Assembly: GCA_902363515.1 (NCBI GenBank)
Contig: CABJAN010000008.1
Span: 62,001 to 126,000, forward strand
Length of the DNA: 64,000 nucleotides
Direction: 5' to 3'
From: Bacillota bacterium
GTDB lineage: Bacteria > Bacillota > Clostridia > Lachnospirales > Lachnospiraceae
Positions 9,663-19,091 of the stretch are shown here, piece after piece; position 1 is the stretch's first letter; each line of letters opens with the position of its first letter. Position numbers and translations under genes: made by a program. The notes beneath the pieces are model-generated. The model was not told where the DNA came from and did no database searches. It saw nothing but the letters and a program-made list of their open reading frames with translations.

Positions 9663-11219
9663 TTAGTGCTGTACATTTGTTTCCGCCATCATTGCCATAA
9701 GATTAAACGGAGGCAGAATGCTGTCCACTTTTTCCAGAAGGCAATCATCAAAATTGTTTCGTACTTCACATTCTTTGTCAAAAATCATGGTCGGTTCCTG
9801 CTCTTTTGTCACAGAACTCCATTCCGGTAAATCCTGCTGTACTGGCACGCCGGTTTTTGCAAAATTCATAAATGCGCCGAACATCTGAGCTTCCAGTTTT
9901 TCTGTCACTCCTGGAATCGCACATACTTCTACCAGTTCAGTATTGTTGAAGAAAAACGGAATATCGGAACAATGCCATGCAATTTTATTCATCATCGGGA
10001 ACTCTAGGTTAAACTGATACAGATAAGTGCCTGCTTTTTCTCCTGACGCATGAAGGGCTGCCAGTTTCTTGGAAGGCTGACGCATTGCCCGGTCAATATT
10101 CAGAAGATCTGTGAAGTCTTTTCCCGGATAGGTTTTTGCAAAAATCTCTTCCATTTCTTCTGTATGCTCACCATAAACTTTTCTTACAATCTCACGGCGT
10201 TCCTTATCTGTAAGCGCCTTTTTGTCAAACATCTGCGGTGCAAAAGCAAATTCTCCGTAAACAGAGCCAATCATCATGGGGATGTCATAAGCATGTTCTC
10301 TCAGTCCTGACTGCAGAGGATTTCCTTTGTACCAGTCATTTACCTGCGGGCCGTTACCCACATAAGCGCCTGTTGCTGCTACCTGAGGCATAACTTTCAT
10401 ATATGCCTGAACAAGCTGCGGATACGGAATGTTCTCTAAAGTTTCAACCTCTGCTACAGTCAGCCCCAGTTCTTTCAGCATAGCGGTAACAATGGCTTCT
10501 CCTGTTCCTGTACATGCCGGAAGAAGTCCTTCGTCTGCAACACCGCTCATAATCAGACCTTTATGGAATAATCCGTCTGCTGCAGGAATCTGCATCAAAT
10601 CTGCAACCTTCATACCTCCTCCGGACTGTCCGAAAATGGTTACATTCTCTGGATCTCCGCCAAAGAGCGCAATGTTGTCATGTACCCACTGCAAAGCTGC
10701 CACCATGTCTGCGTGTCCGGCATTTCCGGAATTATAATATTTCTCTCCAAACGGGGACAAATCCAGATATCCTAAAATATTCAGTCTGTGGTTAATGGAA
10801 ACCACTACCACATCGCCCTTTACACACATATTGCGTCCGTCATATGCCACCTGTTCAATAGAAGAACCGGCAAAATATCCGCCTCCATGGAGCCATACAA
10901 CAACTGGTTTTTTCGCATCTTTATCCAATTCTTTTGTCCAAATGTTCAGGTTCTGGCAGTGTTCATCCATTGGCCAGTATCGGTGAGGAACCATAAGCTC
11001 TGCGCTTGGGGTATCCTGCATCATCAATGGACATACAAAACCATAAGAACTTGCGTCCCGGACCCCTTCCCACTGGGAAGGAACCGGCATCTGAAACCTG
11101 TCTGCATAAGCATAAGGAACGCCTTTAAACACATAGCTGCCATTATAAAAATATCCTTTTAATTTTCCGGAAGTTGTTTCTAATACCGGAACCTCATCAT
11201 ACTGAAATGTTTTTAACAT
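9663..11219 (-). CDS. Type B carboxylesterase (PnbA-like)
   Basis: Carboxylesterase/lipase family protein of 518 aa, the normal length. The oxyanion motif is in WLHGGGYFAGS and the nucleophile elbow is FGQSGGG, with Gln in place of the usual Glu before Ser, which is a known variant. A Glu and a His (AWHCSDIPFFF) complete the triad. No signal peptide. It lies 45 bases after the symporter gene. It probably cleaves esters on imported glycosides, such as feruloyl or acetyl esters; this is inferred from context. Confidence 0.87.
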   Translation of the reverse strand: MLKTFQYDEVPVLETTSGKLKGYFYNGSYVFKGVPYAYADRFQMPVPSQWEGVRDASSYGFVCPLMMQDTPSAELMVPHRYWPMDEHCQNLNIWTKELDKDAKKPVVVWLHGGGYFAGSSIEQVAYDGRNMCVKGDVVVVSINHRLNILGYLDLSPFGEKYYNSGNAGHADMVAALQWVHDNIALFGGDPENVTIFGQSGGGMKVADLMQIPAADGLFHKGLIMSGVADEGLLPACTGTGEAIVTAMLKELGLTVAEVETLENIPYPQLVQAYMKVMPQVAATGAYVGNGPQVNDWYKGNPLQSGLREHAYDIPMMIGSVYGEFAFAPQMFDKKALTDKERREIVRKVYGEHTEEMEEIFAKTYPGKDFTDLLNIDRAMRQPSKKLAALHASGEKAGTYLYQFNLEFPMMNKIAWHCSDIPFFFNNTELVEVCAIPGVTEKLEAQMFGAFMNFAKTGVPVQQDLPEWSSVTKEQEPTMIFDKECEVRNNFDDCLLEKVDSILPPFNLMAMMAETNVQH

Positions 11220-11264
11220 AATTCTTCCACTCCTTTTTCTCTCTTTATCTGCCTTATTGTCTTA

Positions 11265-12560
11265 CTATTTACCTACATTTTCGCGTTTTTCCAGGTCTTC
11301 CATTACCTGCGGATAAATCTTATCCAATTTATAGAAATAATACAGAATCGGAAGAGCAATCATAAATGGAATCGGTGCATACAGATATAAGCCTGTAATA
11401 GCTGACATAGCGCTTTCTGTCTGTACAGCTGCTGTTCCAACATATCCTGCTGCTCCCAGGATTCCCATAGATACTGCCATACCTACACCGGCGCCGATTT
11501 TGGCACCAAAGGTTGTGCTGGAATACAGCATACCTTCCACTCTCTTTCCGGTTTTCCACTGACCATATTCGATAGTATCTGCAACCATGGCAAATAAAGT
11601 TCCTGTAAGAGCTGCAGAACCAACACCTTTTACTACGTTACGTTTTCCGTATTTCTGGCTTAAAGGCGCTACAAATGGCATACAAACCAGTGTAGGAATC
11701 AATGCAATAGAGGTCAGGAAACCTGCCAGGTTTTCATTTCCCAAAACATATTTTGCGTAGTATGTACCAACACTCATACCAATTCCCATACTCAATGCTG
11801 TAAATACCCAAACACCTACGATTAACAGCCAGTAGTTATTTTTCATAATCAGTTTAAAGGATTCACCAAAGGAAATTTTTTCTTCCTGTTCTGAGCTGAT
11901 AGTAACACGCTCTTCTGTTTTTGCATAGCAGATGAAGAACAGGGCTGCTGCCAGAATACCGTACATAACAGAAACAATGATCCAGCTCTTCTGCTCAGTA
12001 GAACCGCCAACTGCATTAATCAGTGGTAATGTAAATGCGTTAATAATCAAGTAGCCTACCTGTGCCATAAACATACGGAAAATGTTAATAACAGTTCTCT
12101 GGTTCTGGTCTCTGGTCATAAGAGAGGTCAGAGCACCATACGGAATGTTAATCATGGTATACAGGAAGGTAGTTACCAGGTTGTAAGTAATGATAACAAA
12201 AATATATTTTCCTGTATCACCAATGTTTGGAACCAGGAATACTAATACAGTTGCCAGTGCAATAGGAATTGCCAGCCAGTAAAGCCAGCATCTTGCCTTT
12301 CCTCGTTTGGATTTTACCTGGTCCATAACGAATCCCATGAGCATATCACTTACACCATCAAACACACGTGAGAAAAGCATAATCGTACCGATAATTCCTG
12401 CATTTAATCCCAATGCGTCTGTGTAGAAAAATGTAACAAAGGTGGATGTGAGGACCAAAATCAGATTACTTGCCAAATCCCCTCCGCCGTATGCAATTTT
12501 TTCACCGACTGTAATCTTCTCTGCATAGCGGCTTTCTTTTACTTGTGTACTTTTGTTCAT
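11265..12560 (-). CDS. GPH-family glycoside/pentoside:cation symporter
   Basis: A 12-TM transporter of 431 aa of the glycoside-pentoside-hexuronide family (MelB/XynP/UidB type). The N-terminus shows the family pattern EKIAYGGGDLASN, and FDGVSDMLMGFVMD is the conserved Asp-containing cation site region of helix 2. It takes up glycosides with H+ or Na+. First gene of the operon running down to 5376, directly behind a strong promoter. The loops are slightly short for the family (about 450-460 aa), but both halves are present. Confidence 0.88.
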   Translation of the reverse strand: MNKSTQVKESRYAEKITVGEKIAYGGGDLASNLILVLTSTFVTFFYTDALGLNAGIIGTIMLFSRVFDGVSDMLMGFVMDQVKSKRGKARCWLYWLAIPIALATVLVFLVPNIGDTGKYIFVIITYNLVTTFLYTMINIPYGALTSLMTRDQNQRTVINIFRMFMAQVGYLIINAFTLPLINAVGGSTEQKSWIIVSVMYGILAAALFFICYAKTEERVTISSEQEEKISFGESFKLIMKNNYWLLIVGVWVFTALSMGIGMSVGTYYAKYVLGNENLAGFLTSIALIPTLVCMPFVAPLSQKYGKRNVVKGVGSAALTGTLFAMVADTIEYGQWKTGKRVEGMLYSSTTFGAKIGAGVGMAVSMGILGAAGYVGTAAVQTESAMSAITGLYLYAPIPFMIALPILYYFYKLDKIYPQVMEDLEKRENVGK

Positions 12561-12583
12561 TTATAAGCACCTCCACGTTTTCT

Positions 12584-12621
12584 TTTGTATAAATTATACA
12601 AATCCAAAGGTGCTTTCTCAA
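12584..12621 (-). promoter_or_regulatory. Promoter and palindromic operator of the symporter operon
   Basis: TTGAGA (12616-12621) and TATAAT (12593-12598) are separated by exactly 17 bases. A perfect 19-bp palindrome, TTTGTATAA-T-TTATACAAA (12584-12602), covers the -10 box, so a bound dimer would block transcription. A ribosome site (GGAGGTGC) follows. The neighbouring AraC-type regulator is the obvious candidate to act here, but AraC proteins rarely use perfect palindromes. Confidence 0.75.
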
Positions 12622-12735
12622 TCGTATTTCTTTTTCATTTTGCCCCTGTTTCTTGCCATTCTTTTTTTGTCAAAGTTTCTGCATTCTCCAGGCAGGACAT
12701 GATTTCTATATAAAAAAGACATGATTTCACAATGC

Positions 12736-15177
12736 TTACCGTGTGCATATGCGAATCAGCCATACATCATGAGGCGAAAGGTTCGATTTAATGGTTAATT
12801 CCCCATCTATACATTTCACCTGTTCTGTGTGATATTCCGGATATGCCATACGCCGCAGCAATTCCCGTTCCTCTTCTTTTAATGGGCTGGGCACTCCCAT
12901 ACGCACCCAGGCATCATAACTGCTGCCTCCCTGTTTTGTAATCCCATAACGACAAATGGTATAATCTTTCTCCGGAAGGTTCTGAAGGCGGATATAAAAG
13001 GCTTTGGGATTTCTGTGGACAAATACCTCCTCCCTGTTTGTCTTGCTGATATTAACCATATGTCGGTAACGGTAAAGCAGGTTATAATGGCAGTAATGGT
13101 ACAAAAATATCTGAATCTCCCCCCGCTTTTCAGACACCAGATATCCCTCTCCCTGTGCCAGCAGTGTATCTCCCATACCTGACAAAAGTTCCATTGCCAG
13201 ACAGACACTTTTGGGGATATCATTCTGGGTAAATAATCCAAAACCGCCATGAAACGTCTCTGAAGAAGGCGGTACTTCTTCCAAACGATCATTCACAGCA
13301 AAATATCCCATGGCATTTAAATGTTGATTGTTTTCCAAAATATTCTTAAACAGATAGGCAGATTTATAGCAGGTATCATTGCACAAATCCCTCTGCCAGA
13401 TATTATTACTCCACTCCTCCAAAATCAAAGGCGTATTCTCCATTCCGTCCTTGCACAGAATGTTTCTGATTCTTTCGGCTGTATGCGCTACAAAGTCCTC
13501 ATCCCTGCTTACAGAAAAAGAAAAACTTTCATTGTTTCCAATAAGTTTCATACCTTCTTCCGGCTCATTTACAGCGGCATAGGAGCGAAAAGAAATAATG
13601 TCCGGTATACAGTCATGTTCTCTGCACATAGAGAAAAACCATGGCCAGCAAATTTCAAAAGAAACACTTCCCGGTCCTGTCAGTCGTGCATTGGGAACTA
13701 TCTCTCTGATTATATTTGCAGAAGCTGTGTAAGTACTGATATAACTTTCTCTGTCCATCATTCCCAGGTCAATAAAGTCCGGAGAAATCCATGGTGAAAA
13801 AATCCATCGGGAAACCTGTGTTCTCCCATATCGCTTCACCAGATGTTCCATAAAAAGCCGAATCAGATTTTTCCATTTTTCCAAATCAGAAGGAACTGAA
13901 ATTACTTCCCCCCTCATAGAAAAAAAATCTTTATTTTCTGCCATAATCCCCGGCATTGCACCAAGTTCCAATGCCGGTTTAGCACCAAGAGCAAGAATCA
14001 GGTCAATCCCCTCATCTATACAAGCATAATTTAAAATTGTTTTACCATTCATATCAAAACGCAGCAAACACATATCATCATCTAAAACCCCTTTGATTCT
14101 GATATATTCAAATCCAATCTTCTTCTGAAGATAGCGAAGTTCCTTCTGAATATTCCCGTCTGACAGACTTTTTGCATATCCAACATTCAACAGCCTTTTC
14201 CAGTGACTGGACAGGCGGCCTTTCTTTCTGGATACATCTAATGTTACTTCCTGTACTTTTTCCACTTCCTCTTCCTGTGAAGAAGTATTTTGTGTATACA
14301 CAGTCAAAGTCTGAAAGGTTTCCTCTCCCTCTGACCATTCAACCATGTTTCCAAAATTTATTTCTTCCTGCTTTTCCATCCTGCGGTATTCACCTGGAGT
14401 CATTCCACGATACCGTTTAAATTCCTGAATCATTGCATTTACATTAGCAAATCCACATTCTTCTGCAATGTCTGTAAGATTTCCCTGACCTTTTAAGAGC
14501 TGTACCGCCAAAGTCAGACGAAGTAAATCCAGATATGCAGTAAAAGAAACTCCAAAGCATCTGGAAAAACAACGTGAAATATAGGTTTTACTCAAATATG
14601 TATGCTTCGCCAGTTCATCCAAAGTTAAATGCTCCTTGTAATGTTCATGAATATAATGAGTCAGCGTCTTCATAGTGGCCTGTATTCCACTATTTTCCAG
14701 CAGTTGACTTTTATCCAAAAAATAATGCTCCAAATCCCCAAGGATGGCTGCCACGCTGCCTTTTAAATATACATTTTCTGCTTCCTTCTTATAAAATTCT
14801 AAGAAAGCTTTTGCCAAATCTCTGCGCAGCACATTATAAGCTTGCTGCTTTTCTTCTACATGCAAAAAAGACCTGCAGTTAATCCGGTAACGTAACAATT
14901 CTGGAGCCACATTCTGTACAAATTCCGGAGAAATCATAAAAGATAAAGCGGTTCCATTATAATCTAATTCAAATTCCTGCACTTCAAAAGCATTTACTAC
15001 CAAAATATCTTTTTCTTTTAAAGTATAAACCGTCTTTAAATCTGAAAAATAGATCCTTCCCTTTCCCTGTAACAAAAAAATAATTTCTATCTCCGGATGC
15101 CAGATTTTTCTCTCACTATCATTTTTAAGCAACTGAAACCAGAAAGAATCAAAATATATGTCTTCCATCTGTTCCAT
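12736..15177 (-). CDS. AraC-family regulator fused to a degenerate GH39-like domain
   Basis: An 813-aa protein with three parts: an N-terminal cupin-like sensing domain (about 1-100, with WHPEIEIIFLLQGKG), two AraC helix-turn-helix motifs (about 167-267), and a C-terminal (beta/alpha)8-like region (about 320-690) resembling GH39 beta-xylosidases. The GH39 acid/base motif, normally WNEP, is WISP at 463-466, so the catalytic Glu is replaced by Ser465. The nucleophile region LEEW (586-589) keeps its Glu. The domain is therefore probably a ligand sensor and not an enzyme. It is transcribed separately from the sensor genes upstream (terminator at 15201-15241) and lies next to the symporter operon, its likely target. 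AGGGGTGT precedes the chosen ATG. Confidence 0.85.
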   Translation of the reverse strand: MEQMEDIYFDSFWFQLLKNDSERKIWHPEIEIIFLLQGKGRIYFSDLKTVYTLKEKDILVVNAFEVQEFELDYNGTALSFMISPEFVQNVAPELLRYRINCRSFLHVEEKQQAYNVLRRDLAKAFLEFYKKEAENVYLKGSVAAILGDLEHYFLDKSQLLENSGIQATMKTLTHYIHEHYKEHLTLDELAKHTYLSKTYISRCFSRCFGVSFTAYLDLLRLTLAVQLLKGQGNLTDIAEECGFANVNAMIQEFKRYRGMTPGEYRRMEKQEEINFGNMVEWSEGEETFQTLTVYTQNTSSQEEEVEKVQEVTLDVSRKKGRLSSHWKRLLNVGYAKSLSDGNIQKELRYLQKKIGFEYIRIKGVLDDDMCLLRFDMNGKTILNYACIDEGIDLILALGAKPALELGAMPGIMAENKDFFSMRGEVISVPSDLEKWKNLIRLFMEHLVKRYGRTQVSRWIFSPWISPDFIDLGMMDRESYISTYTASANIIREIVPNARLTGPGSVSFEICWPWFFSMCREHDCIPDIISFRSYAAVNEPEEGMKLIGNNESFSFSVSRDEDFVAHTAERIRNILCKDGMENTPLILEEWSNNIWQRDLCNDTCYKSAYLFKNILENNQHLNAMGYFAVNDRLEEVPPSSETFHGGFGLFTQNDIPKSVCLAMELLSGMGDTLLAQGEGYLVSEKRGEIQIFLYHYCHYNLLYRYRHMVNISKTNREEVFVHRNPKAFYIRLQNLPEKDYTICRYGITKQGGSSYDAWVRMGVPSPLKEEERELLRRMAYPEYHTEQVKCIDGELTIKSNLSPHDVWLIRICTR

Positions 15178-15200
15178 ACACCCCTTTCTTTTTTATAATG

Positions 15201-15241
15201 AAAATCGCTGCACCCAGTCAGTTTAAAAGGATACAACGATT
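15201..15241 (-). terminator. Terminator after the sugar-binding protein gene
   Basis: A 13-pair stem with wobbles (AATCGTTGTATCC with GGGTGCAGCGATT), loop of 13, then TTTTC on the minus strand, directly after the stop at 15247. It separates the sensor operon from the AraC-GH39 gene. Confidence 0.65.
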
Positions 15242-15246
15242 GTTTG

Positions 15247-16272
15247 TTAATCTATCTCCAACTGTTCCTCTGTCACCTTCGCATACGGCAGATACAAATA
15301 TTTCTGATTCTCAAAGTCCATATCTTCCATCCCGCTTCCTGTTACCAGGGCTTCCACCAGCTTTGCCATGGCTTTGGCCTGACCTTCCTTATCATTATAA
15401 ACAGTACCAGAAAGGCGGGAATCCCGCACTGCTTCCAGCCCCACCTTGGTTCCATCAATCCCAAAGAACAGAGGCAGCGTAGATTCTGTATAGTTTAATT
15501 TCTCATAAGCATCCATAGCGCCAAGGGCCATCTCATCATTGTTCGCCAGAACCAGTTCTATTTTGGTCTGATACTGGCTAATCATCTGGGACATCCGGTT
15601 TTCCGCCTGTGCCCTGTTCCAGTTAGCCAGACCATAGCTTAATTTCTCAAGTTCAATTCCTTCGGCTTTCAGAGATTCCACCGCGTTTTCTGTGCGGATA
15701 ATGGTATCCTGATGCCCTGGTTCTCCTTCCAGCACTACATATTGAATCTTCCCATCTTTATTTCTGTCTACCTGTGGATTGGCTTTGATGGCTTCTGCCG
15801 CCATCTCCCCCTGCATGGTTCCTGATTCCTCTGCTTTTGCCCCTACATAATATAATTGCTCCCACTGAGCCATGTCCTCTGCCACTGGCTCCCTGTTAAA
15901 GAAAATAATCGGAACCTGTTTTTCCCTTGCCAGGTCAATAATTTCCGAAGGGTCTGTGCGATCCACCAGATTAACACAAAGTACATTACACCCTCCATCT
16001 ATCAGCTCTTTCACCTGATCGTCCTGTGTTCTCTGAGAGCCACCTGCCCCTTGAATGGTCACACTGATTTTCTTTTCTTCTGACTCCAAATCCTGGATTT
16101 CTTTTTTAAAGCAATCCAAAAGCTCATTGAGAAAAATATCACTTTGGTCATAATAGGTGACGCCCACATAAACGTTCTGGGAATTATCGGAATCTGCCTG
16201 TCCACAGCCATTAACTCCCAAAATGCACATGCAGCAAAGCATTCCTGCTGCAATCTTTTTTCTTCCCTTCAT
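15247..16272 (-). CDS. MglB-type sugar-binding lipoprotein, normal topology
   Basis: Periplasmic-binding-protein-like lipoprotein of 341 aa (signal peptide, lipidated Cys23). The order of the fold is canonical: first strand YVGVTYYDQSD, then VNLVDRTDP, IIFFNREP, the Ca2+ loop DRNKDGKIQ and EGEPGHQDT, closely following galactose/glucose-binding protein. It lies 16 bases after the membrane-anchored binding protein and belongs to the operon with the YesM/YesN pair, not to the Mgl transporter. It may present sugar to the sensor, or be a second binding protein for the MglAC transporter. Confidence 0.87.
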   Translation of the reverse strand: MKGRKKIAAGMLCCMCILGVNGCGQADSDNSQNVYVGVTYYDQSDIFLNELLDCFKKEIQDLESEEKKISVTIQGAGGSQRTQDDQVKELIDGGCNVLCVNLVDRTDPSEIIDLAREKQVPIIFFNREPVAEDMAQWEQLYYVGAKAEESGTMQGEMAAEAIKANPQVDRNKDGKIQYVVLEGEPGHQDTIIRTENAVESLKAEGIELEKLSYGLANWNRAQAENRMSQMISQYQTKIELVLANNDEMALGAMDAYEKLNYTESTLPLFFGIDGTKVGLEAVRDSRLSGTVYNDKEGQAKAMAKLVEALVTGSGMEDMDFENQKYLYLPYAKVTEEQLEID

Positions 16273-16288
16273 ACCCTACCTCTGCTTT

Positions 16289-17236
16289 CTACTGACTCAT
16301 GGTAAAAAGGAGTTCCTGGTTTTCCTTGGAAAACAATGTGTCCTGACGGAGAATGGTATAGGAAATTTCCTTCTCCTGCAACTGATATAAGGACCCCTTC
16401 ACTTTTTTTGACATTTCAGTTAGACTCTGGTATCCCATGTTAAACTCATCCGGCACCACCAGACACACCACTACACCTGTATCCAGATAATAAACTGCCT
16501 CTGTGGATTTTCCAATTCCGTAAATCAGGGCGCCGTGGAGGTTATTGGACGCAGCGGCTTCTCCCGCCTGTACCAGGCTGTTATTATCCAGAGCAATAAC
16601 AAAATCCACCTTGGGTCGCTGCTGCAAATCTTTGGAACTCTGCCACAAAACCTCTGCCCCGCTTCCCTGAAGGGCATCTGTAAAGCCCAGGACACGTTCT
16701 GTGGTTGCCTGAGACCCCATATTTTCTGCAGTAAAAGCATAGGTTTTGCCTGCAATATTTCCATTATAATCTTTTAAAAGCTCCTCTCCCAGAGCCATTC
16801 CCATGGCATAGTGGTCAGGCTGTGTAATGGGGATCGATTCCTCCTTGTCTCCTGAAATCCCCTGTTCGATAAGCATCACCGGAACTTTTTTTTCTACTTT
16901 TTTCAGCATTTTTCTTGATTTTTCCCCTGGAACCGGCTGCACCAGAATCCCATCTGCACCCTTGTCAATTTCCTGCTCAATCAGGTTTTTCTGCTCTTCT
17001 ACAGTAAGCCGGTCTCCTGTTCCTGCTACAAACAGTTCTACGCCCTGATCTTCGGCTGCCATTTTCAGCCCATATTGAAATGCAGTCCATTGATTGTCAT
17101 CTGAATTTTGTATGATTACAGAAATCCGTTCCAAATCTTCCCCGTTTTTCTCGCGTATCATTAAAGAAGCCATGCCAATCACCAGAATGCCTAAAATAAT
17201 TTCAATCAGGAGAAACACTCTTTTATTATTTTTCAT
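16289..17236 (-). CDS. Membrane-anchored sugar-binding sensor protein
   Basis: A 315-aa sugar-binding fold (ribose/galactose type: SVIIQNSDDNQWTAFQYGLK, ADGILVQPVPG, VVCLVVPDEFNMGYQ) behind an uncleaved hydrophobic anchor (FLLIEIILGILVIGMASLMI) without a lipobox Cys. The open frame extends to 17380, but GGGGGAG lies just before the ATG at 17234-17236; this start overlaps the kinase gene by 11 bases, indicating translational coupling. Known parallels are the anchored XylFII-type proteins that form a three-component sensor with a LytS/YesM kinase. I infer the same role here. Confidence 0.8.
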   Translation of the reverse strand: MKNNKRVFLLIEIILGILVIGMASLMIREKNGEDLERISVIIQNSDDNQWTAFQYGLKMAAEDQGVELFVAGTGDRLTVEEQKNLIEQEIDKGADGILVQPVPGEKSRKMLKKVEKKVPVMLIEQGISGDKEESIPITQPDHYAMGMALGEELLKDYNGNIAGKTYAFTAENMGSQATTERVLGFTDALQGSGAEVLWQSSKDLQQRPKVDFVIALDNNSLVQAGEAAASNNLHGALIYGIGKSTEAVYYLDTGVVVCLVVPDEFNMGYQSLTEMSKKVKGSLYQLQEKEISYTILRQDTLFSKENQELLFTMSQ

Positions 17237-19091
17237 TGCTCTCCCCCTGTACTTCTCTTTTTTCCATCTCTTCTTTGCTGAACAGATAACCTTTCTCCAG
17301 AATCTTGCGGTTTTCCTCTGTATACAAAATAGCCGGTATCTGAATGGATACTTTAGTTCCCTCATCTGGTTCACTCTCAATCACCAGACCGTATTCCTTT
17401 CCAAATAAAATCTGGAGGCGGTTATGAATATTAATCAGCCCCACGCCTGATCCATGTTTTGGAACCCTGTTATTATCCGTAAGAAGCAGTTCAACCTCTT
17501 CCTCAGACATTCCGATTCCATTATCCTCTACTGAAAGCACCAGCAGCTCCCCTTCTTTTCTCACACAGACCCGGATTTCTCCGCAATCATCCATAGGATC
17601 TACGCCATAGTTAATGGCATTTTCCAGAATAGGCTGCAAGGTCAGCTTCACAGCGCAGTATTTTTCCAGTTCCGGCTCTACATCAAAAGTGACTGAAAAT
17701 GCATCCTTATAACGTACCCGCTGAATATTCATATAGCTCTGGGCATGCTGAAGTTCATCTTTTACGCTGATAATGGTATGTCCCTTAGACAAACTAATGC
17801 GGAAAAGCTTTGCCAACTGGGAAATCATAAACGCGGCTTCATCATTTCTCTCACCTTCAATCATCCAGGTAATGGAATCCAGTGCATTGTATAAAAAGTG
17901 GGGATTAATCTGACTTTGCAGTGCATCCAGCTCACTTTTTCTCCTTTCGTTCTGCTCACATACAATCTCCTGCATGAGTTTCTCACTTTTCTCATAAGAG
18001 CTTTGAATGGAATATCCCAGATGCCGGATTTCCCAGGAACCTCCAATATAAATCTCCGGTTTTTTCCCCGCCTCATATTCCATAACAGAATGATTTAATT
18101 TGCGTATAGGTCTGGAAATCCGCTCTGCAACCACACGGTTAATAATTGTAAGCATCATTGCCATCAAAAGCGTTACCATGGCAATAAAATACCGGATGTT
18201 CAGCATCTCATGAGTAAAAATAGAATATGGAATCACACCTACCAGCTTCCAGCCTGTATAACTAATGGTGTTTACAATAACTTTTCTCTGGGTTCCCTCA
18301 AAGGTTTCATCATATACACCATCTTTATAAGAAGCTGCTTTTATACTGTTTTCTCTGGAAATCCCGTCACTAATCTGAATCTGTCTTGGATGATAAATAA
18401 TATCTCCGTCACTGTTGCACAGATAATAGTATTGTCCGTTTCCAACTTCATTAATCTGGTTCATCATCCTGGATATACTGGAAAAGTCCATATCAACCAG
18501 CAGCACCCCCATTTGAGAGTCTCTGTTTTCCGTAAGTTCTACCACGCGGCTGGAGGAAATTACCCAGTAGTACCGAAAGGTACTGTCCTCGAAAAGATTC
18601 TGAATATGAGGTGTAGAAAAATGAATATTTTCCATCTCTTCCATAGCGCTTTGATACCATTCCTGTCTGGTCACATCCGGATCTTCCTTCTGGGTAGCCA
18701 CCGGCTCCGCTGCCATGAGGCTGCCATCACTGTTATAAATAGCAATGGTACGGAGTTTATCCCGGTTTGCCTCATACAGCAGATTCATGCCCTTTTGAAT
18801 TTCTTCTCTGGCATCATGAAAGTCATTTTCTTTTACTACATTGTAATAAACTGCGTCGGAAATCTGCCGCATATTTACCAGATAGTCCTCCATAGTCTCC
18901 CCTGTCTGTTCCATCAATTTCCTGGAGCTCTCAATGGTTTCCTGTCTTGACAAGGTTGAAAACCGCATATACATAATAATTCCCATAAGGAGCATGGTAA
19001 CCAGGGAAATACCAGAAACCACCAGCATTAACGTAGTCTGAATTTCTCCTGGTTTCAATTTTTTTAAATATTGGAATAGTTTTCTCTTCAC
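17226..19091 (-). CDS. YesM/LytS-type sensor histidine kinase
   Basis: A 621-aa membrane kinase: TM1 at about 20-42, a large extracellular dCache-like sensor (about 45-295), TM2 at about 300-320, HAMP at about 320-370, then a His_kinase/HATPase region. The phosphorylated His is His398 in SQINPHFLYNALDS. The ATP-binding motifs ENAINYG, VEDNGIGM and GSGVGL are intact. It overlaps the response-regulator gene by 4 bases (ATGA). With two sugar-binding proteins downstream it most likely senses an extracellular sugar and controls the mgl genes. Confidence 0.92.
   Translation of the reverse strand: MKRKLFQYLKKLKPGEIQTTLMLVVSGISLVTMLLMGIIMYMRFSTLSRQETIESSRKLMEQTGETMEDYLVNMRQISDAVYYNVVKENDFHDAREEIQKGMNLLYEANRDKLRTIAIYNSDGSLMAAEPVATQKEDPDVTRQEWYQSAMEEMENIHFSTPHIQNLFEDSTFRYYWVISSSRVVELTENRDSQMGVLLVDMDFSSISRMMNQINEVGNGQYYYLCNSDGDIIYHPRQIQISDGISRENSIKAASYKDGVYDETFEGTQRKVIVNTISYTGWKLVGVIPYSIFTHEMLNIRYFIAMVTLLMAMMLTIINRVVAERISRPIRKLNHSVMEYEAGKKPEIYIGGSWEIRHLGYSIQSSYEKSEKLMQEIVCEQNERRKSELDALQSQINPHFLYNALDSITWMIEGERNDEAAFMISQLAKLFRISLSKGHTIISVKDELQHAQSYMNIQRVRYKDAFSVTFDVEPELEKYCAVKLTLQPILENAINYGVDPMDDCGEIRVCVRKEGELLVLSVEDNGIGMSEEEVELLLTDNNRVPKHGSGVGLINIHNRLQILFGKEYGLVIESEPDEGTKVSIQIPAILYTEENRKILEKGYLFSKEEMEKREVQGESNEK

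Noticed and set aside
10560..10680. Gln instead of Glu before the catalytic Ser of the carboxylesterase (GQSGG)
   Set aside because: GQSGG is a known natural variant in bacterial type B carboxylesterases, so it is not evidence of inactivation.
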